Below are positions 7,069 through 11,336 of a stretch of 11,336 bases of DNA, piece after piece. The notes below the pieces were generated by a model. That model searched no databases, was not told where the DNA came from, and saw only the letters and a list, made by a program, of their open reading frames with translations. Made by a program: the position numbers and the translations under genes. This stretch comes from Actinomycetota bacterium. GTDB lineage: Bacteria; Actinomycetota; Thermoleophilia; Gaiellales; Gaiellaceae. Position 1 is the stretch's first letter. Each line of letters starts with the position of its first letter. The DNA is taken from NCBI GenBank assembly GCA_005884155.1, contig VAXD01000041.1:1-11336 (forward strand). The letters run 5' to 3'.

Positions 7069-7508
7069 GCGCGCCTTCCGACGATCACGCCGCCCGGTGC
7101 GAAGGCGCGGATCAGCAGCCATGTCTTGAGGACACGGAGGATGCCGAGGCAAGCTTCGATTGCGGTCGAGAACGGCGCCCCTGGCGGCGTGACGAGGACG
7201 CTTCTGACGAATTCGCGGATAGGTGCCGGAGCGTCCTCGACGAGGTATGCGGGCGCGGCCGCAGACGGAAACGCGAGGTACTCGCGCTCGACCTCGATCC
7301 CGCTCGCCGCTGCAAATCTCCTGCAGCGCGTAGTCGCCGCCGGGCCCGACGCTCGCAGTACGACGGGTACACCCGGCCGGAGACCGCTGACCGTGCGTTT
7401 CGCTGCGGCACGGGCAGCGCGAGAGAGGCCGATATCGACGCACGTCGTCCCTGTTGGGTCCGAGCTGAGCGTCCGCCAGTTGTCGCGCCAGCGGTCGTTG
7501 GCGAGCAT
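7065..7508 (-). CDS. Conserved-looking small protein, function unknown
   Basis: I do not recognise this 147-residue protein. It starts at ATG 7508, ten bases after the RtcB-like stop, with GAGGA at 7516-7520, and its TGA overlaps the phosphotransferase ATG (ATGA), so it is almost certainly translated. Visible parts are a basic N-terminus, LRPG at 43-46 followed by a VPVVLRASG strand, ASGIEVEREYLAFPS at 68-82, YLVEDAP at 88-94, and a hydrophobic stretch about 117-133 (LGILRVLKTWLLI) that could touch the membrane. The LRPG...strand...A.GIEV pattern recalls the last beta-strands of class I SAM methyltransferases (LRPGG..V....AGFEV), but the SAM-binding N-half is absent: the segment before it is short and lacks a GxGxG loop. 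It could be a methyltransferase remnant kept for another role, or an unrelated operon-specific partner of the neighbouring kinase. Confidence 0.75.
   Translation of the reverse strand: MLANDRWRDNWRTLSSDPTGTTCVDIGLSRAARAAAKRTVSGLRPGVPVVLRASGPAATTRCRRFAAASGIEVEREYLAFPSAAAPAYLVEDAPAPIREFVRSVLVTPPGAPFSTAIEACLGILRVLKTWLLIRAFAPGGVIVGRRA
7069..7079 (-). promoter_or_regulatory. Ribosome binding site for the APH-like gene
   Basis: GGAAGG at 7079-7074 (minus strand) lies 5 bases before ATG 7068. It lies inside the end of the 147-residue protein gene and decides the start against the much longer open frame. Confidence 0.6.
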
Positions 7509-7518
7509 CTCGGATTCC

Positions 7519-8967
7519 TCAGTTCAGGACCGCGAACGGTCGTAGCCGGGCGACGGGCTGCAGAACATCGGCGGCGCGCAGAGTGTCGAGTGTGTCATCG
7601 ATGCCACGATCGTCGAGCTGTTCCACCTCGACCGGCGCCGATCCGGAGTAGCTGTAGCGCAGCGTGACTCTTCTGTGGATATCGCGTTGCGAGATCCCTG
7701 CCGCCTCGAAGTGTTTGATGGTCGCGCCCGCGCCGTGCGGCGCCGAGTAGAGGCTGTTCGCCGATCCCTCGCGCGCGACGCAGAGGTACGAGGAGGTGCG
7801 GCTCGTTCCGGGCAGGAGAAGAGGTTGGCCGATCCTGCCGAAGACCGGGTGGTGCGCCATCCGCGAAGCTGGGTAGGCGCGGGCAGCATTGTGTCGATGA
7901 ACTACTGCAGTGCTGCCGTTGATGTCCTCTTCGTAGATCGAGTTGTGCGGCGAGTCCACGACGAGCCTGCTTCCTCCCGCACCGAATGCCTCATCCAGCA
8001 GAGACGTCAGGATCGAAAATGTCCCCGTCCTGAACGCAAAGCCGTAGTTCATTGCCATCGTGTTCGCCAACATCAGTCGCTCGCCCTCGATCCCCTCGAG
8101 TTCGACGGGCTTCGCACCTCCGGTGAAGTACAGCCCGGCGCGCGTCCTCAGCTGGCGAACCGAGCGCGCACGGGCGAGGTGATACAGCGGCTTCTGGAAC
8201 GCCATCTCCATGCGCAGCGGCTTTGTGTACCGCTTCCGTGCGCCGAACAGGACCCCGAGCTGGCCCGGCAGCGTCCCGCCCCCGCCGTGGTACTGGAGCA
8301 TTATCTGTCCAACCTCGACCCCGAGAAGCCGCGCGGCCTCGGGATCGAGAACGTCTTCCACCTGCTGCAGCTCGATGAAGTGATTGCTCTTGCCGATCGT
8401 CCCGAACCTGATTCGTGAGAGGTGCTTGACGAGCCATGGCAGCTCGCGCCTCGCGCGCTCGACCCCGCCGTACCGCTCGAGATCCAGCACCCCTCCTTCC
8501 TCGAAGCCTGCGAGCGCCGCGCCGTCGACGCCGAACTTGTCGGCGGCAAAACGCGCTCCGTCGGCTGCGCAGCGCACGACCTCCTCGACGCTGAGGTCGC
8601 GTCGGTACGTGGGAGGAAACGGCAGTCGCTCGCGCACGAGCCGGTAGAAGTCGGTCACGGCGTCGACGTGCGGGCGCTCGATGTCGAGCGCGACGAGCGC
8701 CATGCCGCAATTCAGGGAGCAGCACGTCATCGTCGTGCGAATCGTGTCGCGCGTCGCGACGGCGATACTCGACGGCATCTCCTTGTCGGGCTTCAAGTGG
8801 AAATCGGGAAGGACGACAGCCGGCGCGGCGAGGTCCGCGTCCGCCACACCGCGCTCCAAGACTGCGAGCGCATGGGGATCTGCGGGCGAGTCCACGCTTT
8901 CGAAGATCCGGATGTCTCGTGTCGTTCTTTCCCGGCGCGAGGCGCCGACGAGTTCAACCGCGTTCAT
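7519..8967 (-). CDS. Divergent RtcB-family protein (RNA ligase homolog)
   Basis: RtcB enzymes join RNA ends using GTP and Mn2+, via a guanylylated His. This 482-residue protein has the family blocks in order: PDFHLKP (54-60, usual PDVHxG), NCGMALV (86-92, usual NCGVRL), FGTIGKSNHFIEL (188-200, usual GTLGGGNHFIE), YHGGGGTLPGQ (226-236, usual HSGSRGLG), AMNYGFAFR (305-313), DSPHNSIYEE (338-347), VHRHNAARA (356-364, usual VHRKGATRA), LLPGTSRTSSY (384-394) and SAPHGAG (408-414). The metal ligands correspond to C87, H196, H227 and H341, and the guanylylated His to H357; all are kept. Changed are the Asp three residues before the Cys (now S84), the SGSR turn (GGGG), the KG after the catalytic His (HN), and the Arg after HGAG (now A415). 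So the metal core survives while the nucleotide/RNA site is altered. Start ATG 8967 has GGAGG 7 bases upstream and overlaps the HprK-like stop (ATGA). Its place in a polysaccharide operon argues against ordinary tRNA repair. Confidence 0.88.
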   Translation of the reverse strand: MNAVELVGASRRERTTRDIRIFESVDSPADPHALAVLERGVADADLAAPAVVLPDFHLKPDKEMPSSIAVATRDTIRTTMTCCSLNCGMALVALDIERPHVDAVTDFYRLVRERLPFPPTYRRDLSVEEVVRCAADGARFAADKFGVDGAALAGFEEGGVLDLERYGGVERARRELPWLVKHLSRIRFGTIGKSNHFIELQQVEDVLDPEAARLLGVEVGQIMLQYHGGGGTLPGQLGVLFGARKRYTKPLRMEMAFQKPLYHLARARSVRQLRTRAGLYFTGGAKPVELEGIEGERLMLANTMAMNYGFAFRTGTFSILTSLLDEAFGAGGSRLVVDSPHNSIYEEDINGSTAVVHRHNAARAYPASRMAHHPVFGRIGQPLLLPGTSRTSSYLCVAREGSANSLYSAPHGAGATIKHFEAAGISQRDIHRRVTLRYSYSGSAPVEVEQLDDRGIDDTLDTLRAADVLQPVARLRPFAVLN

Positions 8968-9941
8968 GCAGCAACCTCCACTGTCGAGAGAAGTTCTGTG
9001 AGGCTGACACCCGGCGTGCGCCCGAGGGTCAGCCGGAAGCACGGCAGCGACTGTGCGAAGGTCGCGGCGACCTCGGCGACAGCTGGATGTGCCGGTCCGA
9101 CCCCCGTCGCGGCCGCCAACGTCGCGGCGAACGACCAGTACCTCCGGAGCTCGCCCGCCATGTACGTGTTCGCGACGAGCGAGCGTTGGGCGGCATCGAC
9201 GTCGCAGCGCGCGAGCGAGGCACGCTCGGAACCGCCTCGAGCAAGCACGACGAGGCTATCCGGGACGAGCGAAGCGAGACGATTCTGCATCCGCACCTCA
9301 TTCCGCCCGTGCGGCATCCGTCGGCCGCTCCCTCCTTTCAACCGCAGCGGCTCGACGAGCCCCCAAAGCGCGTTACCGTCGCCGACCGAGAGGTTGTCTC
9401 CGGTCGTGCGTCCGCCCCCGGCGATCTCGCCGAACAGGACGGTCGACCGGCCAATGCCGCTGGGCGCGGTAAGCATCGGCGTCGCTCCGGCAGCGATGCA
9501 CGCCGACGCGTGCAGAGGTGCGCGCCCGCGCGTCCCCGCCCACCAGAGCACCGGGTACTGCAGCAGGATCGACCGGGCGAGCAGGTGGAACCGCGACCGC
9601 AGAATGCGCGCCACCGCACGGTCGCGTGCGGGAGGACGCCAGCGGTACGTGAACTCAGCGCCGAGCGGGGAACACCGCAGGTACAGATCAAATCCGGCAG
9701 TGCAGACGTTTTGGACAACGACCTCGCCGTTCCGCCGCCACGCGCCCCGCGTAAGCATTTCCCAGCCGCGGGTGTCGAACGCGGAGCTGCTCGACTCCAC
9801 CCGTACGTGAACCGACGCGCCACGTGCTCGATCTGCAGGACGCAGCTCGCCTGCCGCACCCTCGACGGCGAGCTCGCCCACCCACCCGAGCTCGGAGACG
9901 ATCGAGAGGCGCTCGCCGGCGGTGTCGAGAGCGCCGATCAT
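8964..9941 (-). CDS. HprK-like P-loop protein with altered Walker A
   Basis: The 325-residue protein resembles the HPr-kinase/phosphorylase-type P-loop proteins found in actinobacterial polysaccharide and lasso-peptide loci. The core reads PLHASACIAAGATPMLTAP (142-160), SGIGRSTVLF (161-170) and GGRTTGDNLSVGDG (176-189), matching 'lHASAv..dG.gvlL.GpSGsGKST' followed by 'ga.lLsDD'. The Walker A lysine is Arg here (R165, codon CGG) and the second Asp of the usual DD is Asn (N183), so ATP chemistry may be weakened or lost. The N-terminal 130 residues, with VESSSSAFD and a VLWWAGTRGR helix before the core, form a separate domain I cannot name. ATG 9941 is chosen because it overlaps the glycosyltransferase stop as ATGA (9938-9941). 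No ribosome site is visible just upstream, so translation probably depends on coupling. The target, if it is a kinase, is unknown; a neighbour-encoded protein or a sugar-lipid intermediate are possibilities. Confidence 0.75.
   Translation of the reverse strand: MIGALDTAGERLSIVSELGWVGELAVEGAAGELRPADRARGASVHVRVESSSSAFDTRGWEMLTRGAWRRNGEVVVQNVCTAGFDLYLRCSPLGAEFTYRWRPPARDRAVARILRSRFHLLARSILLQYPVLWWAGTRGRAPLHASACIAAGATPMLTAPSGIGRSTVLFGEIAGGGRTTGDNLSVGDGNALWGLVEPLRLKGGSGRRMPHGRNEVRMQNRLASLVPDSLVVLARGGSERASLARCDVDAAQRSLVANTYMAGELRRYWSFAATLAAATGVGPAHPAVAEVAATFAQSLPCFRLTLGRTPGVSLTELLSTVEVAA
8968..8979 (-). promoter_or_regulatory. Ribosome binding site for the RtcB-like gene
   Basis: GGAGG at 8979-8975 (minus strand) is 7 bases before ATG 8967, within the last codons of the HprK-like gene. 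It fixes this start against the longer open frame to 9042. Confidence 0.65.
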
Positions 9942-11155
9942 CGGCTGCGTGCCACGCGCGGGGCGGCGAGCCGGAGGGCGGTGTCGTAGACGTGCATGAG
10001 GTCCGCCCCGAGACGGTCGGGGCGGAACTGCTGCCCGATGTGCGCCCGAGCAGCTTCCGCCATGCACGCTGCTTCGTCCGGGTGGTCGAGCATGTACGCG
10101 ATGGCGCGTGTCAGAGACGCCGGATCAGCCGGTCGCGCAAGGAGGCCCGTCCGTGCAGACAGCACGAGCTCGGGCACGGAGTTAACCGCCGTAGCGACTG
10201 CCGGGATCCCGCAGATCATTGCTTCGACGAGAGAGCAGGGCAGCCCCTCCCACAGGCTCGACAACGCGAAGATGTCGAAGGCCGGCAGCAGGGAACCCAC
10301 GTCGTCGCGGTCACCGGCAAGCAGGAACCGACCTTTCAGACCGTTCTCTGCGATCAGCCGCTCGGTGGCTGCTCGCAGCTCTCCGTCTCCGAGCCAGACC
10401 ATGTAGACGTCCGGCCGGCGGAGGCCGGCAATCGCGTTCACCATGTCGAGCGGCGACTTCTGTGCCGCCAGACGAGCCACGGTCCCCACGACCTTGGCGT
10501 CGTCCGAGATGCCGAGGATGCGGCGCGCTTCACGCCTCGCGGAAGCCGACGTCGGCCGAACGGCGTCGACCGGGCTGATGACGGCGCGGATCCGGTCCGG
10601 CGGTGCGATCTTCAGCCGGATTGCTTCCGACGCGACGAATGATCCGTCGGCAAGGAAATAGTCCGTAATGCGACCGAGTCGCCGTTCGATCGCCCTCAGC
10701 GCAGCTCGAGTCGCAGGGTTCTGGAACTCGTTGAAAGGAAACCCGTGCAGCGTGTGAACGATCGCGGGAATGCCGGCGCGGTGCGCCGCCAGCCTGCCGA
10801 TCGCACCGGCTCTGCCCGCGTGCGTATGGACGACGTCGAAGTCATGCTCGGCGAGATGCCACGAAAGCTCGCGCAGCGCGCGGACGTCCGCGCCCGGGTA
10901 GACATGGCGACCGCCGCCCATCCGGCGCAACCGGATGACGTCGACGCCCTCGTCGCGCGCACGATCGAACAGCGGGCCGTCCCCGGGGGCGAGAATGGTA
11001 GCGGCGTAACGATCACTATCGACGGCCGCTGCTTCGCGGAGCATGATGCCGCCGGACCCGCCTGCGAAGTTCGCGTTGATGTGCGCGACACGCAGCCGCC
11101 GTGCGGACGTGCTTCGCGCCGAGTCGTGCAGTGTAGATGTTGCCGCCATTGCCAC
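9938..11155 (-). CDS. GT4-family glycosyltransferase
   Basis: A 405-residue retaining glycosyltransferase of the GT-B fold, family 4. It probably adds a sugar from a nucleotide donor to a lipid-linked glycan at the cytoplasmic face. The N-domain has RVAHINANFAGGSGGIMLRE (22-41, acceptor-side glycine loop), FDVVHTHAGRAGAIGRLAA (106-124) and IVHTLHGFPFNE. The C-domain has VVGTVARLAAQKSP (222-235; donor phosphate contacts R228 and K233), VWLGDGELR, and the EX7E motif in LWEGLPCSLVEAM (E303, E311) followed by GIPAVAT and the TGLLA loop. All expected residues are present. The start is a GTG at 11155 with GGGAGG 5 bases upstream; an ATG two codons later is possible. It lies 18 bases after the stop of the preceding gene, and its own TGA overlaps the HprK-like ATG. 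The donor and acceptor cannot be read from sequence. Confidence 0.95.
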   Translation of the reverse strand: MAMAATSTLHDSARSTSARRLRVAHINANFAGGSGGIMLREAAAVDSDRYAATILAPGDGPLFDRARDEGVDVIRLRRMGGGRHVYPGADVRALRELSWHLAEHDFDVVHTHAGRAGAIGRLAAHRAGIPAIVHTLHGFPFNEFQNPATRAALRAIERRLGRITDYFLADGSFVASEAIRLKIAPPDRIRAVISPVDAVRPTSASARREARRILGISDDAKVVGTVARLAAQKSPLDMVNAIAGLRRPDVYMVWLGDGELRAATERLIAENGLKGRFLLAGDRDDVGSLLPAFDIFALSSLWEGLPCSLVEAMICGIPAVATAVNSVPELVLSARTGLLARPADPASLTRAIAYMLDHPDEAACMAEAARAHIGQQFRPDRLGADLMHVYDTALRLAAPRVARSR

Positions 11156-11166
11156 AGATGCCTCCC
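11156..11166 (-). promoter_or_regulatory. Ribosome binding site for the glycosyltransferase
   Basis: GGGAGG at 11166-11161 (minus strand) is 5 bases before the GTG at 11155 and 11 before the next ATG, favouring the GTG start. Confidence 0.65.
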
Positions 11167-11173
11167 GTCGTCG

Positions 11174-11336
11174 CTAGCCGACGACAATCGATGCGTCGTC
11201 TGCGTAGAAGACGCTGCCCGCTACCGGATTGGCCACGAATGCCTGGAAATCGAGCGTCGACCCAGCCGACTTGATGGTGTACGTCACCGTCACCTGCTGC
11301 CACGAGGTCGTCAAGGTCGCCTGCACGGTATTGGAG
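11174..11336 (-). CDS. C-terminus of a secreted protein with a carbohydrate-binding-like domain (partial)
   Basis: The minus frame is open from the right edge to TAG at 11174-11176 and gives the last 53 residues of a larger protein. It is rich in Thr, Ser and Val with alternating strands: ATLTTSWQQVTVTYTI, then SAGSTLDFQAFVANP, and ends FYADDASIVVG. This is the last part of a beta-sandwich of the CBM4/9-like kind: the 'W..V.v.yt...gs.l.f.a...pGt.fyaDDasi' pattern, where the final Asp pair commonly sits near a structural calcium. Such domains end extracellular or surface-bound proteins, so this is probably an exported sugar-binding or sugar-cleaving protein at the head of the operon. It is 18 bases upstream of the glycosyltransferase and in the same direction. 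The catalytic or anchoring part lies outside the window, so its activity cannot be named. Confidence 0.75.
   Translation of the reverse strand, partial: SNTVQATLTTSWQQVTVTYTIKSAGSTLDFQAFVANPVAGSVFYADDASIVVG

Noticed and set aside
8422..9989. Long plus-strand frames opposite the RtcB-like and HprK-like genes
   Set aside because: Antisense shadows. The minus-strand frames have recognisable family motifs and proper ribosome sites.
1..11336. CRISPR arrays, tRNA or rRNA genes
   Set aside because: No regularly spaced repeats or conserved tRNA/rRNA segments were noticed by eye; no covariance search could be run.

Overview
The window is visibly GC-rich. It has tightly packed, overlapping genes and several GTG/TTG-type starts with GGAGG-like ribosome sites. 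This fits a high-GC actinobacterium. The protein styles (a CopD/beta-propeller fusion, a CBM-like tail ending in FYADDASI, HprK-like and APH-like genes inside a polysaccharide locus) make Thermoleophilia (Solirubrobacterales/Gaiellales-like) my best guess. That assignment is inference from style, not a search result.

Layout. Positions 1-1547 (+) hold the 3' part of a membrane protein: a CopD-type copper-resistance membrane domain joined to a long extracytoplasmic region that looks like a beta-propeller. A 259-base convergent gap follows, with no convincing terminator and a possible worn IS3-type transposase scrap. From there to the right end everything is on the minus strand and reads as one cell-surface polysaccharide operon, transcribed right to left. 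In order: the end of a secreted or surface protein with a carbohydrate-binding-like C-terminus (11336-11174, partial), a GT4 glycosyltransferase (11155-9938), an HprK-like P-loop protein with Arg in place of the Walker A Lys (9941-8964), a divergent RtcB-family protein (8967-7519), a 147-residue protein of unknown function (7508-7065), an APH/choline-kinase-fold phosphotransferase (7068-5956), an O-antigen ligase/Wzy-type polymerase broken by an in-frame TAG and then a frameshift (5965-4701), a Wzx-type flippase (4701-3400) and UDP-glucose 6-dehydrogenase (about 3279-1807).

How the parts fit. UDP-glucose dehydrogenase supplies UDP-glucuronate, the GT4 enzyme adds a sugar to a lipid-linked chain, the flippase exports it, and the Wzy/ligase-type protein polymerises or attaches it. 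Between glycosyltransferase and polymerase sit four genes joined by ATGA overlaps or a 10-base gap: HprK-like, RtcB-like, unknown, APH-like. They are not standard polysaccharide enzymes. Three belong to families that handle phosphate or nucleotidyl groups, and two of those have altered catalytic residues. This coupled four-gene block is the best candidate here for an undescribed system. The second clear anomaly is the polymerase gene: its full C-terminus is present, but behind a stop codon and a one-base frame change, so it is either a fresh pseudogene or a sequencing/assembly fault.
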